Of a DNA stretch of 64,000 nucleotides, positions 1-10,638 are shown in pieces. Below the pieces are notes generated by a model that was not told the DNA's origin, ran no database searches, and saw nothing but the letters and a program-made list of their open reading frames with translations. The stretch is from Chara braunii (taxonomy: Eukaryota; Streptophyta; Charophyceae; Charales; Characeae): the NCBI GenBank assembly GCA_003427395.1, contig BFEA01000594.1, positions 407,406 to 471,405 on the forward strand. Reading direction: 5' to 3'. The position numbers were made by a program, and so were the translations under genes. The number at the start of each line of letters is the position of its first letter. The stretch's first letter is position 1.

Positions 1-92
<92 letters not shown>

Positions 93-93
93 T
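1..93. repeat. (CT)n followed by (TG)n microsatellite
   Basis: The window opens inside a pure CT dinucleotide run of about 75 bases that passes into a short TG run. The left boundary lies outside the window. There is no coding content. Confidence 0.97.
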
Positions 94-680
94 TAGCGCC
101 CTGCTCCCTGTCTCTCAGAACCCGATCAGACCTTTCCTGGCTATTTTTGGCCATTTGCTGCAGCTAATGTCCCTCCTGGTTGACTGGCTGTGCAGCGTCC
201 TGTCTTTCCCTGCCTCTCCCAATCCGACCTGGCAATTCCTGGGTATGTCCGGTCGTTCATGGTATCCACTATACCCTCCCGGTTAACTGTGAAGCAGGTA
301 GAGACTAACTTTCCAGCTTAGAACTCTCAACATTTTTGTAACATTTCTGTAGCAACTTGTGTGACTGCAAAGCTGCAGTGGCAACACTCAAACCGAACAT
401 GTTGTTTGATGGGTGTGCTATGTCTGTTAGTGCTGCTCTCCTTTGTTTGTGGCTTGTCTGGCTTACCGGTTCCATTGCATGCTTGGATAGCCTCCATTCC
501 ATGTGGTTCATCGAACAAAATGCCTCACCTCGATGGCTCACAGCATACTCAGTACTGGGGCTTCCTTGGACGACTCTGGCTAGCTCTAGGGCATTCTTGG
601 ATGACTATGGACGCAATTGCAGCCAGATTGAGGCCAATAAGTTGCAGTCACTGTTGGACTTAGGTTCCATCTGGTAAATG

Positions 681-760
681 AATGCCTCAGGTTCCCGCCA
701 CAATGTCTTAGGGCATAGTCAATGCCTTAGGTTCCCGCCACAATGTCTTAGGGCATAGTC
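681..760. repeat. 40-bp direct tandem duplication
   Basis: Two adjacent 40-bp units (681-720 and 721-760) differ at a single base. Each ends in TTAGGGCATAGTC. Confidence 0.95.
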
Positions 761-895
761 ACAATACGACTTTCACAGACGAATCCGATTGCTGGCACAT
801 TCAGTCCAAGAAGCTGCCTTGCAATACGCTCGTAGGGCCCAACAACTATGCCTCAAGTCTGGTTTGTACTAAGTCCTCCATGCACTTGTTTACCT

Positions 896-995
896 CCAGT
901 TTCTTCCGCACCAGGTCCAGTTTCTTCCGTACCAGGTTTAGGTCTTTCAAATCAAGGTCCAGGTCTCTCCATACCAGGTCCAGGTCTTTCCAAGA
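896..995. repeat. 20-21-bp minisatellite, about five units
   Basis: Variants of ACCAGGTCCAGTTTCTTCC are repeated roughly five times with drift (CCAGTTTCTTCC, CCAGGTCTCTCC, CCAGGTCTTTCC). Confidence 0.8.
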
Positions 996-1149
996 TGTCC
1001 TTACCTCAGTTTCTTCTTCGGTCTTCAATGTGTTCTTCATTTCAACACCTTTTGCATAGTTCCCACCTTGGACCTTCATTCCCCACCCTCCTTAAATTCA
1101 GCCCCCATAGCCTCTCCAATGCCTCTTCCTTCTCGACTGCCCCTACCAT

Positions 1150-1235
1150 CTTCACCCGAATACAACGCCGGCTCTTCAGGGCTGAAAGTTGCCCCGAATA
1201 CAGCTATATTGACCAGGCGTTCTATTCGGGTGAAG
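1150..1235. mobile_element. Fold-back (MITE-like) repeat, copy 1
   Basis: The ends form an inverted repeat. CTTCACCCGAATACAACGCC at 1150-1169 pairs with 1216-1235, with one mismatch in 20. The core of about 46 bp is not coding. The same terminal sequence recurs at 1991-2045, so this is a family and not a chance palindrome. No target duplication could be assigned. Confidence 0.6.
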
Positions 1236-1990
1236 ACAGTAGTTTCTTTACTCACAGTTCTTCGTTCCATTCGGTTTTGCATCGTCCTCCTTGGTGTCTT
1301 CATCACCCCTACCTCTTCCATCTTCACCTTTTTCTGCTGTTCTTGCCTTCTCTGGCTTTGTTCTCCCATGCTTCTTCAACTATTTTGTTGATCTCTAACA
1401 CCTTTTTCCCTCCCTCAGTTTGACTGTACTGGGTTCATCATCCCCTGTGCTTTTACTATTCTCCCCTTCTCTGCCATCCTTGCCTTCACGGTCTTTAATC
1501 CACCATGATTCTTCATCCTTCCTTGTTTCTTTTGCTCCCCGTTCTTCTCTCTGACCCCCTTTCCCCTGCCCTCTTTGCCTTCTTTGCCTTCTTTGCCTTC
1601 TTTTTTTCCACTGCGTGGACTTTTATCACTCCAAGCTGCCCGTGACTGCCTGTTTGTGGCTCTCCTTTCCCTTCTTCTACTTCTCGTTCCTCTTCTTCGC
1701 AGACCTTGTTCTCTGTGCAAGGCTGCAGGCCACGGGGGGGGCGCCCAGGGGGGGAAATTGACCCGGCCCTTAGTGAAGGCCTTGGAAGAATTCGCTAGCC
1801 GTGAGTGAAGGCTGGCATGAGACAGTTGGGAAGGAAGGCTGAGCACAGCCTCTGCAACCATCCAGTAGGCTCAGCCTTCAAGTTAGTTGCAGAGGCAGGG
1901 GCGCTGGTACTCAGTCCGGGAAGAGCCCACTCCCAGTCCAGAGGAAGGAGGTCATAGCGTTCCACACAGTAGCATGCACTGGCTGCTACG

Positions 1991-2045
1991 GTCTACACCC
2001 GAATAGAATGCCCGGTCATTCCGGGTGTTCTATTCGGGTGAAGAC
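1991..2045. mobile_element. Fold-back (MITE-like) repeat, copy 2
   Basis: Two 25-base arms (1991-2015 and 2021-2045) with three mismatches surround a 5-base loop TCATT. The arms carry the same ACCCGAATAGAA core as the repeat at 1150-1235, with almost no internal sequence. The symmetry extends a few bases outward (CTAC ... GTAG). Confidence 0.65.
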
Positions 2046-2352
2046 TGTAGCACTACCGGTAGCTCTGGGGAGAGCGCACACAGCCCGGCCAGCACTCATT
2101 GAACAAGAAGAATGAGCAGCAGCCACGGCATAGCTGCTCCACTCAATGGCAGCGGCATCCATAGCTGCGCTGAGGTGGAAGAAGAGTAGCGTTGGGGCTG
2201 GGGTGATCATGGTAGAAGGGCAGTGGGGTGTACAGGTTGATTTACCTGGCAAATGCCAAAAAGCACACTTATGGTGATCAAACTCTGCAGCATTCTTAGG
2301 TGAGAGGAGAGTGGACCGAAAGATAGAGTGCGAGGGAGATAAGTAGGCTGTG

Positions 2353-2354
<2 letters not shown>

Positions 2355-2429
<75 letters not shown>
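2355..2429. repeat. (GA)n microsatellite
   Basis: A pure GA dinucleotide run of about 75 bases. Confidence 0.97.
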
Positions 2430-2432
<3 letters not shown>

Positions 2433-2552
2433 GAGAGTAGTACAGGTGGTTATCTCATAGTAGAGCTGCTACATTTTGTTTGTGTTGATGAGTGGAGGCG
2501 AGAAGTTGGGCTTTCTCTATCAACAGGCTTCAGTATCAGTGTGTTCTCATTT

Positions 2553-2730
2553 AGAAGAAAAAAAAGGGCGACGGCCTTGAGATATCATCATCGAACTGAC
2601 TGTTACTAGGTAATGCAGAATTGTAGTATTTTACTCATCTGCATCCGGTGGAGTTTGAACCCAGGTCAGGAGTTCGAACCCAGGTATTTCAACTGTTCAG
2701 GAGTGTACCAACTGAGCTATGCAGTTCGTG
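2553..2730 (-). mobile_element. tRNA-derived SINE, copy A, with 17-bp target-site duplication
   Basis: Read on the minus strand, the element starts with a tRNA-like head. The A box TAGCTCAGTTGGTA lies at 2719-2706 and the B box GGTTCGAACTCC at 2680-2669, about 39 nt apart as in tRNA genes; a second B-box-like copy follows at once. The body ends in a T-rich tail. The identical 17-mer tcagtgtgttctcattt flanks it at 2536-2552 and 2731-2747, the mark of LINE-assisted target-primed insertion. A second copy of the same family lies at 55,378-55,535 (shared GCAGATGAGT and a ...CCCTTTT end). T-tailed tRNA SINEs such as the Au type are known in plants; the assignment to that group is inference. Confidence 0.9.
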
Positions 2731-2809
2731 TCAGTGTGTTCTCATTTGATGTGCTCTTGGCTTTGTAATTCTGCTTTGCACTTCGCTCCTGTATACTGGT
2801 TCTGCTTTG

Positions 2810-4245
2810 TGTAATGACCTGCCAAACACGGACTGAGACACACAGCTGATTTCTGAGTTTTGCTCATGGAATGTATGCCTTGCTGAGTTTCCCGCTTGTT
2901 GCTGAGTTTTCTAAGTCTGTGTGGGTGCGTGCTTGCTGGTCTGCATGCCTGTCTGAGTGCTTGTCGGCTTGAGTGTGTGTGTGACCCGCAAGGGCACTTG
3001 TTCAGAAGGCACGAAGGGCCGGTACTTAACTGTGGCCGTGACATTGAGGGTTGCAGCGGGGAAAACATGTAAGTGGCGGGGAAAGAGGCCCGTGACACTT
3101 GAGCAGCAGAAAACACTCAAGTAGCAGGTAGGCTGGTACCACACCAAGTAGAGGTAGATGTGCCGGGTACTCGAGGCCGACCAGAAGAAGACAAAAGTTG
3201 GCATTTTTAGAGGCCCAGTAGTTGTAGGCTAGGTCTAGGCGGGTACCAGTCCAACCAGTCTGAGTCTAGAGTCTGCAATGATGTTTCCCTCGGAAACGGA
3301 GGAGGTACCGGTTGCTTGGAGGCCGCGCAGTCTACGAAGTCAGTCGCCAAGAGGCAAGCAGGCCGCTATATCACCAGGAGGAGCAAAGTGCTCCTCCTCA
3401 TGGTCGGTGTGCAAGTTTGGCGACACACTAGGCGGGTAACAGTCCAACCAGTCTGAGTCTAGAGTCTGCAATTATGTTTCCCTCGGAAAGGGAGGAGGTA
3501 CCGGTTGCTTGGAGGCCGCACAGTCTAGGAAGTCAGTCGCCAAGAGGCAAGCAGGCCGGTATATCTCCAGGAGGAGCAAAGCGCTCATCCTCATTGTCGG
3601 TGTGCAAGTTTGGCGACACACTGGTTGGAGCGCTGGCTGGAGCAGCGCTAGCACAGAGCTGCGCTGCTGGGGGAAGGAGCAAGGACAGGAGGAGGATGAA
3701 GACCAGGACTAGGAAGGGAAAGCGCCAGAGGTACTTACCTGGCTATGGTGGTTGCCATCTTCATCACCTTGGTGGGCGCTGCAGCAGGAAGGCCCCAGCT
3801 GGGGTAGAGCTACACCAAGAAGCTTCGAGGCAGAGTCAGGCATGACGGCCTGAGCTAGGGAAGCCATAGCTGCTTTGTGTTGTCCTTTGCACAGCAGGGC
3901 GATGCCCTGGTAGCCCACCATATCCTCGGCCTTGGAGGAAGGAGGAAGAAAGGTGGTCATGGCTAGAAGAGGGATTCGGACATTGATTCTGGTTCAGCCA
4001 TTCAACATTATTATTATTATTTGTTGTTTGAATAAGAGGGGAGGAGATAAGGAGGAGGAGAGCGTTGGTGAAGAAGAAGGGAATTCTCATTGGTATTTGC
4101 TGGTGTACATCTTCTTCTTTCTTCTGTCTTCTTCTTCTTTTTCTTTCCCTCTCTCTCCTCTCAAGTTCATTCATTTCTTTTTGCAATTGGATGGCATCGT
4201 ACTTTCTCATGAATGTGTACTTCGAAATTGGCCAGAATCATAACA
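2810..4245 (+). mobile_element. Solo LTR of a Ty3/gypsy family (LTR-A)
   Basis: It begins TGTAATGACCTGCC and ends CAGAATCATAACA (TG...CA type), and it is flanked on both sides by TTTG (2806-2809 and 4246-4249), a 4-bp target duplication. It is homologous over most of its length to the minus-strand LTR at 16,788-18,350, which adjoins an integrase-coding region; that adjacency fixes the family and the strand. No internal region remains beside it, so it looks like a recombined solo LTR. It carries an internal 192-bp tandem duplication at 3239-3622. The ORFs inside are not conserved among LTR copies. Confidence 0.8.
3239..3622. repeat. 192-bp tandem duplication inside LTR-A
   Basis: Two units (3239-3430 and 3431-3622) differ at about a dozen bases. 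The homologous LTR at 16,788-18,350 has only one unit, so the duplication arose in this copy or its sublineage. Confidence 0.92.
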
Positions 4246-4849
4246 TTTGAGTCTTTTGCTACTCGGAAAACTTCTGTTCCAATTGATTGGTTCCTTGCGT
4301 CAGTGTCTAGCTGACCATAATAAAAGCCTGTTCTCAATGTCAAGTTGGTCACAAGAGCTTGTTCTTTGTCAAGTTGGTCACAAGAGCTTTTTCTTTGTCA
4401 AATCGGTAACAACAGCCTTTTCCCAGCGTCAAGTTGATCGTGGCCGCTGCCTTACGCTGTTTCTCAGTGCCTTGGCTTCTGATGCGCGCGTTTCGGGCTG
4501 TTGCTGGCTCCAAGAGTTGTTCTTATCATTTTTCAACTGAGAACGTTATGTACTTGCCGGGTTGGATTTTTGTGCTGGCCAGTTTTTTTCTCTCTCCTTT
4601 TTCAAGCGGGACGAGAGTTGAGTCTGTTGTGCATGCTGTTGGATGCTGTAATTTCAGACATGGGTGACAACTCACAAGCTATTGGTTCGTGCAAATCGTC
4701 TTCTTGATGGTACTCATAGGGCTGAGGGCGTCTTCTACAGAGCTGAACCTTGACAAGGGAGATAATTCCTTGCCTCCTTTTCCTGTTTTCATTCTGGGGA
4801 AAGGGTTTGCTGAGCACAAACTGGTGCGTTTCGGTATTGAGCAATCATC
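4246..4849 (+). promoter_or_regulatory. Upstream region of the OEP21 gene
   Basis: About 600 bp separate the solo LTR from the OEP21 start codon. I see no convincing TATA box or second gene. The stretch holds a 29-bp minisatellite at 4340-4428 (unit starts TCAAGTTGGTCACAAGAGC, third unit diverged). The transcription start and any 5' untranslated exon cannot be placed from sequence alone. Confidence 0.4.
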
Positions 4850-5353
4850 ATGGAGACTGCTTTACGTTTCGAGTCCAGCACGAAGCGGTTTGGGCTCGTT
4901 GCCAAACAACGATTCCCAAGTGAAGGCAACTTCAATGTGACTTGTACAGGGTTTTTGAATGCCAAAGACGGAAGCGCCCATGGCACGTTTGTTCTTGGAA
5001 AGAAGTACTACCTAGACGGATTAACAAAGGTTGATGTCGGGGCAAGATATCATACCGAATTGGGGGAGGTTCTGTACACCGTTGGTGGGAAGAAGAAGAT
5101 GAACATTACGGACAATGGGTTGCTAAGCCTCGATGTGAAGGGAAGGGTTACTTACGGCTCGAAAACCAAAGAGCCTGACTACAAGGCTAGCGTGGAGCTC
5201 AGTCAGAAGGTGTTTAATGTCACTGAGGGTCAAGACTTAGAGATTCTCTTGGGCTACGAAGCTGTAAATCGACGCCCGTATGCACGACTAAGGGAGAACA
5301 ACTGGACTTTTAACACCGATTTCCATGCATGGACAGTGATGTATGATCTCTGA
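4850..5353 (+). CDS. OEP21: Outer envelope pore protein 21, chloroplastic (OEP21)
   Basis: A 167-codon open frame starts in ATCATCATGG and ends with TGA. OEP21 is a beta-barrel, anion-selective channel of the chloroplast outer envelope thought to pass phosphorylated sugars and to be gated by ATP and triose phosphates. Features visible here are the MET-start, alternating hydrophilic and hydrophobic strands, a central GKKKMNITDNGLLSLDVKGR segment (residues ~80-99) and the near-invariant C-terminal RENNWTFN block (residues ~147-154), closing on an aromatic-rich final strand ending YDL. The length matches the ~167 residues I recall for land-plant OEP21. There is no cleavable transit peptide, as expected for this family. 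The gene is intronless and complete, sits 600 bp from a solo LTR, and is the only clear host protein gene in the window. Loss of introns could mean retroposition, but no poly(A) tail or flanking duplication was seen. From memory, not searched. Confidence 0.92.
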   Translation: METALRFESSTKRFGLVAKQRFPSEGNFNVTCTGFLNAKDGSAHGTFVLGKKYYLDGLTKVDVGARYHTELGEVLYTVGGKKKMNITDNGLLSLDVKGRVTYGSKTKEPDYKASVELSQKVFNVTEGQDLEILLGYEAVNRRPYARLRENNWTFNTDFHAWTVMYDL

Positions 5354-7398
5354 AGATGCTTTTCTTCAATTCCCAACGTCAAGATTGATCGAATTGCATC
5401 GACAGCTGAGTTTGAAACCTGAATTGGGATTATTGAAATGATTGGTGTGTATGCTCCTCATCTCGGTGCTTTGCCCAATGCTGCCTGATAAAAGATGCAC
5501 CCCGTAAACGTTGACAATCACTTCTCCGTCCATCATCGGCTTTTTTGACTGCGAAGGCGTTGAGCAGCCAGGCAAAGAATTCCATTCCCGTATTTGTTCT
5601 TCTGCAGCAGTGGTTGGTGTCGGTATAGTCTATGTTTCTCTCCCTTGCTGATGTTGTCGTTCCACTCCGCTTTTGCCAGAGGTTTGACTTTCCCTGGGTC
5701 TTTGTGTGCTACTCGTAATATTCCAGTGGAAAGGCAGAGGACACTATTTCGAGGGTTTCGTATATCGTCCTTCTCTCCAGCCAACAGGATCACAAATGGC
5801 AGGTTCCTGGAGATGGTACGGTCTATGGAGATGGTTGTTTCTGGGATTTGGAGGGGATTGTGCGTCAGCACTCCTGGTGAGTGGTACCCTCTTAGGGCCA
5901 TGCCCAGAACTGACCACTCCACGGCACTCTCAGGAAGGAGCGCTTGGAAATTGATTGTGGTTCTACTGTTGATACCACTTCTCTACTTTGTTTTTCAATC
6001 TGTTTGGCCTGACAGAGGTCACATGGCACACGTAAGCGTCAGGAAGGAGGATTGCTCTGGTTACGGACTGCACCAGCATCCTCCTCTGCATGGGTAACAG
6101 TATCAACGGTAACGATACCAAATGATAACAGTAACGAATGGTAAAAGATTGATAACAGTAACGAATGGTAAAACAAGGATAACAGTAACGAATGGTAAAA
6201 GGAGGAGTGGTAGTAGTACCAACGGTAAAAGTGCCATTGGTAACAGTATGGATTGTGCCGATGGACACGGCGTTGCCTTGGTCTGTGGCTGATATGTTTG
6301 TGGCCAATATGTTATAAAGCACTTCAACAGCATGAAGATGTTTGCAAGGGATAATCTGATGGAAGGCTGAAGGCATCCACCCTTTGATGTCACACAGATT
6401 TGTCGGCTGGATGAGATGGATCAGATTGATTGGCTCAGCTGGTGGGTGTTTCATCAACCTGTGGTTTTCTGGCGCAATGCAATGTCGTTCATCTGAATGG
6501 CATAAGCAAGTGCTCTGAACTTGTCAAGAGCTGCAGCCGTGGGTTTCATTTGCTGCCTGCAAGGTCACAGTCTCCAAAACTTGAGGCCAGAGAGGCCGAA
6601 GTCTCTCCAGTAACCCCCTTTTCTTATCTTGTTTGTGTGTTGTATCCCGAGTTATTCCATTGGTTTGTTCAGCAGAATAATGGCATAGTACTACAATCAC
6701 CTTTGTAGGTGGTGGCAATTTTGCAGAAGATGCTGGTGATGTCCGTCAGCAATACCGGGTGAGCAATGATTTGCCCTTTGAGATACCGTGTGTGAGGGGG
6801 GTAAACTAGCTTTCCATTCACTGAAAGGTCGGTGTGCTTACTTTTAGGATGAACAAAGGGCAAGGGGAGGCAAGGGAGGGGCAGCGGTGAGAAGGGGTGC
6901 AGGGCTTGATTGGTCACAGTGGGAGGCACATTATGAGTGAGATATTGCGCTTATGACATTGGAGTGACTGTTCGATTGATTGATTGGTTGATTGGTTGAG
7001 TTGATTGGTTGGTTGGTTGGTTGGTTGATTGGTTGATGTTGTTCATACAGTGTTTTGTAATGGTTTGAAACAATAGAACTTCTGGGGCAGCCATTTTATG
7101 TGCTCTGGACCATGAGCTTGTTGCACTCCCTCCCCTTTCCCTCTCCCCCGCCTTGCCTCCTCCCTCCGTGGCCCCTTCCTCCCTCCCCCGCCATGCCCCC
7201 TTCTCTCTATTTGTTGCCACTGGGCGTCGCAGAGGGACACAAACAAGCACCTTCCTTTTTCCTCTGGGCAAGTCTTGATGCATACTCACAAAACCGAAAC
7301 CCCATTCTTCCTCCACCCTATGGGTTTCCCTCCTGTCCCCATTGGAACAGCGTGCATTCTCCTGATGGCTTTCTGGTGACGTCATCCTCATTAATCAT
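5354..7398. other. OEP21 downstream and intergenic DNA
   Basis: No further gene is recognised in these 2 kb. A 28-bp minisatellite lies at 6124-6201 (three units of GATAACAGTAACGAATGGTA plus spacer), a GATT/GGTT tetranucleotide tract at 6968-7037 and a pyrimidine-rich stretch at 7110-7210. The 3' untranslated region of OEP21 probably occupies the first few hundred bases, but no clear polyadenylation signal was picked. Confidence 0.5.
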
Positions 7399-7764
7399 GT
7401 TAGATGTGCCTGCTGTACTTTCGGAAGCGCAACATGTTCAACATACAGTGGTAGGAATCTGTTAGAAGTCTCATGGTTGGGGTGTTGATGCCATCTGTGA
7501 TTTGTGAATCTGCAATTGGAAAGTCATGTGATGGGTTTGCTTGCTAATCACAGGGCTCTCCAACCTGAGTAACCTTTCATTGTAGCACGCCTACCTGATG
7601 ATCCCACCCAGTCCCCATTGCAAGTGCTCGCTCCCAACGGTTTTCTTACGTCTTCATTTGTCTAATCATGTTAGATGTGCCTGTTGCTTTTTGAGAATCT
7701 CAACATGTTGAAAATATAGTGGTAGGAACTTGTAAAAGTCTCATTTTTGGGGTGTTGATACATC
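7399..7764. repeat. ~272-bp tandem repeat, left part (interrupted by Ty3-1)
   Basis: A unit beginning TTAGATGTGCCTG at 7399 repeats at 7671, and a partial unit precedes it at ~7330. The second unit is split by the Ty3 element at 7765-16,419 and resumes at 16,420 (TGTGAATCTGCAATTGG). A third start lies near 16,717. The array is non-coding and has no known identity. Confidence 0.85.
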
Positions 7765-8696
7765 TGAAACGGTTTTCACCTTTTAGCAGTATCGAATGCA
7801 GATCCCAGGGCTCGATCCCTAGTTCTCACCTTACCTGTGTACAGTATCTGTGTCGAATCCGAGTGTTTGAACCCGTGACCTGTGTTTTGACAGTTGTTGT
7901 TGTCTGTCGTAGGTCTGTGTAGTGGTAGGGGTTCAATCTGTAGGTGTGTCGAGTAGGAGTCACAGCCCTGTAGAGGTCGTAGCTGTAGGGATCCTGAAAG
8001 GTGAAGGTCGTAGCTGCTACAGTCCTGAGAGGTCAATGTCGTAGCTGCTACAGTGCTCGAAAGGCCAAGTCCACGAACTTCTGGAAGGTCCGGAAGTGGC
8101 CTTTCGAAGCTGCTCACGTTTGAGACATGCAAGTGGGCAAGTGGTGGAGTCTACCCGTGCTGAGTCAGCAGTCCGAGTCCCAGTCAGTCCTAGTCCAGTC
8201 CAGCAAGTACCGTACGGGACTGTGTGCACCATGGGCATGGGAAAGGGCCAGACCAACGAGCTGCAGAAGTATAAATTGAGAGGCAGCGACCAGCCATTCA
8301 TTCATTTCCTGCGGAAGCCATGCGGAAGCGCTGCCATAGCAACTTGTGCGAGGTGGTCTGCAGTGAGCCTGAGGAAGAAGTGGGTGAGAAGGAAGTTAGC
8401 CATAGCGATAGGGTAGCAGCGGCCATAGCCGCCATAGCTGTAGGTGTGTGCGAGTGTACAAAGTGTTGCGTGTGGGGTATCCAGGGTGATCCTGTGTGTG
8501 AACAGCAGTGCTGAGTAAGTGGCGAACAGAGAGTTGTACAGGTGATGTGTCGCCATAGCCATTTGAAGTGAACTCGTATCTGAGCTATGTTTCTTGGTTC
8601 CTACATCTCTGAGTTTTGAGTGGGCGCTTGATGCCAGTTTGCTGCGCAACCTGTTTGCATGCCTGTGAAGTGTGAATGAGAGCGAGTCTGATTGCA
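7765..8696 (+). repeat. 5' LTR of Ty3-1
   Basis: It runs from TGAAACGG to CTGATTGCA (932 bp). A TATAAAT box at 8270-8276 marks the likely U3/R promoter. It contains internal direct repeats of TCGTAGCTGCTACAGT. The 3' LTR is its only close partner in the window. Confidence 0.95.
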
Positions 8697-8697
8697 C

Positions 8698-8715
8698 TGG
8701 TATCAGAGCTGGTAC
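8698..8715 (+). other. Primer-binding site, initiator tRNA-Met
   Basis: TGGTATCAGAGCTGGTAC begins one base after the 5' LTR. It is complementary to the 3' end of plant initiator tRNA-Met, the usual primer of plant LTR retrotransposons. Confidence 0.93.
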
Positions 8716-8825
8716 CCGCTATCCCACGCGCCATAGGGCGCCATAGCGGAGGAGCGTCGCCAAGAAGGAGGTCCGCCATGGCTGCGCTGCGGAGAAGTGC
8801 CGTGTACCTGCACATAGAAGACAAC

Positions 8826-8828
<3 letters not shown>

Positions 8829-8901
<73 letters not shown>
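8829..8901. repeat. (GA)n microsatellite in the Ty3-1 leader
   Basis: About 73 bases of GA lie between the primer-binding site and gag. The leader (8716-9884) contains no other recognisable gene and includes a purine-rich tract at 9060-9210. Confidence 0.95.
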
Positions 8902-8903
<2 letters not shown>

Positions 8904-9884
8904 GAGCGATACAAGATTGGTTTGGTACGCACCTGCGCTGAAGATATCACCATAGAGAGAGAGGGAGAGAATTGAGTGATACAAGGTTGGTTGTGCAGTT
9001 GGACAGGGAAGGAAGTGGCGGCCATAGCCGCAGAGCTCGGACACGGGGTTGACGAAGGAAGGAGAAGTGGAGAAGGGAGGAGAGACCGGAGAGGAAGACA
9101 TAGCTGAGGAAGGAGGGACAACGAAGTAGAAGACAGACATAGCTGAGGGTGAACCAAAAAAAAAAAAAGGAGAAAGAAGAAAGGTGAAGGAGGGGGAAAG
9201 AGAAGTGAAGGGAGGCGAGGAAGAAGGTGCCAGCAGCCATAGCCGACCGGAGGGTTGACCGGGGTTTGATCGCGTTGACCAAGGCGTTGACTGGAGCTGT
9301 TGACCACGATTTTGACCAAGCTGGAGTTGGTATAATCGCCAAGCCCTTAGCCTATCCCCTCGCCCTATGGATGTGCACTCACCCTATGGTACTTGCTGAG
9401 TTTGAGTTTGTTTGTCTCTCCTTTCTGCATTGAGTCTCTTCTGTCCAGGTGATAGGACTCCGTGTATGAAGGATAGGGCCTCGTTGACTGTGTCTGACCA
9501 CTCGACTGTCTTGGAGGACACGAACCCTCCCAAGGACCGGTACTGACCGGCGGGCTGCTCGGTGTGGCACGGTAGGCCCAAAATCCGAGCTGACTGCACA
9601 ATGGGCCATCTAAGTCTTGAGAGAACCTGCTGACCGCGTCGTCCTGTCTGCGACGTTAAAGAATTCCTGAGGAGTTACGGGGGATCTCCTTAAATGCCTC
9701 CTGGTCAGCAACAGGTTTTGTAGTGACGACTATAGTGATTAGAGTCTAGGCTAGAGACCATAGTTGACAGGGTTCCATACGGATCCTGTGGTCCATAGAT
9801 TGAGTCAGTCTTAAGTTGAGTTAGTCAGGGGGAGAGTCGAAGTGGTGAGGAGTGGAACTGTCACTTGGTTGTGCGTCTATCACC

Positions 9885-10633
9885 ATGGTTGACATAGTAG
9901 CGGAACGAGCACCTCCCCTTACACAACAGAGCAAGATGCGAAGACCGCCGCCATCCTAAAAGAGAGGAGAGGAGGAGGCCAAGAAGAAGGCCCTGATAGA
10001 GGAACAGGCGGCCAAACTGAAGAAGATTGAGGAAGAGATGAGGCTGAGGACAGAGCAGGAAGAGAAGTTGAAGGCGGTAGAAGAGGAGGAAGAGGTAGAA
10101 GAACTACCGCTGAAAAGAAGAAGAAGGGGGCAAGGAGGCGAGTCCGGTGGTACAAAAGAAGATATGATGGAGAAGAAGATTACGGAGTGGGTCGCTGGTT
10201 TATCCTTGGGGAAAAAGAGGAGGCGCTGATGTATGTGCCCAGGGAGGAACAAGAGGCCGCCATGAAAGAATGGGATGCAGAAGAAGACCCACTCAAGAGA
10301 CAGGCGAGAGAGGATGAGAAAAGGATGGAGTGGAAGTTCCGATCGACGAGGGAGAGGAAAAGAAGAATGGAGGCGGCGAGCCAGGCGGCGAAAGAATTGG
10401 AGGAGGTGAAGAAACAGAGAGAGCAAATGGCGACGCAGGTGGATTTATTGGGGAAGATGGAGATAATGGCGAGAAACATAGAGCGCCTGGCACACGTCCA
10501 AGAAGAACAATACTTGTTCGGTAGAGGTCAGGACATTGCCTTACGCTCTAGACGGCTGGGGCTCAGGGACTTTGCAAGGGAATTGGCGACACAGGTGGGC
10601 TCAGAGGTGAGGGCCCGCCTAGAGGGCATATAG
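9885..10633 (+). pseudogene. Ty3-1 gag, N-terminal coiled-coil part (broken)
   Basis: The probable gag start is the ATG at 9885 (ACCATGG). That frame stops after 24 codons at 9957-9959. The coding pattern continues in other frames as a strongly charged Glu/Lys/Arg-rich coiled coil (~9960-10,229) and then in an open frame ending at 10,633, with repeats of acidic and basic residues and ARNIERLAHVQEEQYLFGRG. At least two frameshifts are needed to connect these pieces. This is structural protein for particle assembly by position, but the sequence alone does not identify the fold. Confidence 0.75.
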
Positions 10634-10638
10634 CATTA

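Larger units (their letters stand above)
94..2354. other. Intergenic DNA without a recognisable gene
   Basis: Open frames here are short, overlap on both strands and are rich in Ser, Pro and Leu from pyrimidine-rich stretches, so I do not call any of them. The stretch holds a 40-bp tandem pair, a 20-21-bp minisatellite and two fold-back repeats, which are listed separately. Confidence 0.6.

Noticed and set aside
1-2535. Coding genes in the first 2.5 kb (191- and 148-codon ORFs)
   Set aside because: Pyrimidine-rich composition, overlapping opposite-strand ORFs and embedded fold-back repeats. No recognisable domain.
8585-9342. Long Ser/Leu-rich ORFs on the minus strand (up to 244 codons)
   Set aside because: They are translations of the GA microsatellite and purine-rich leader of Ty3-1. 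Several frames are open at once and no motif is present.
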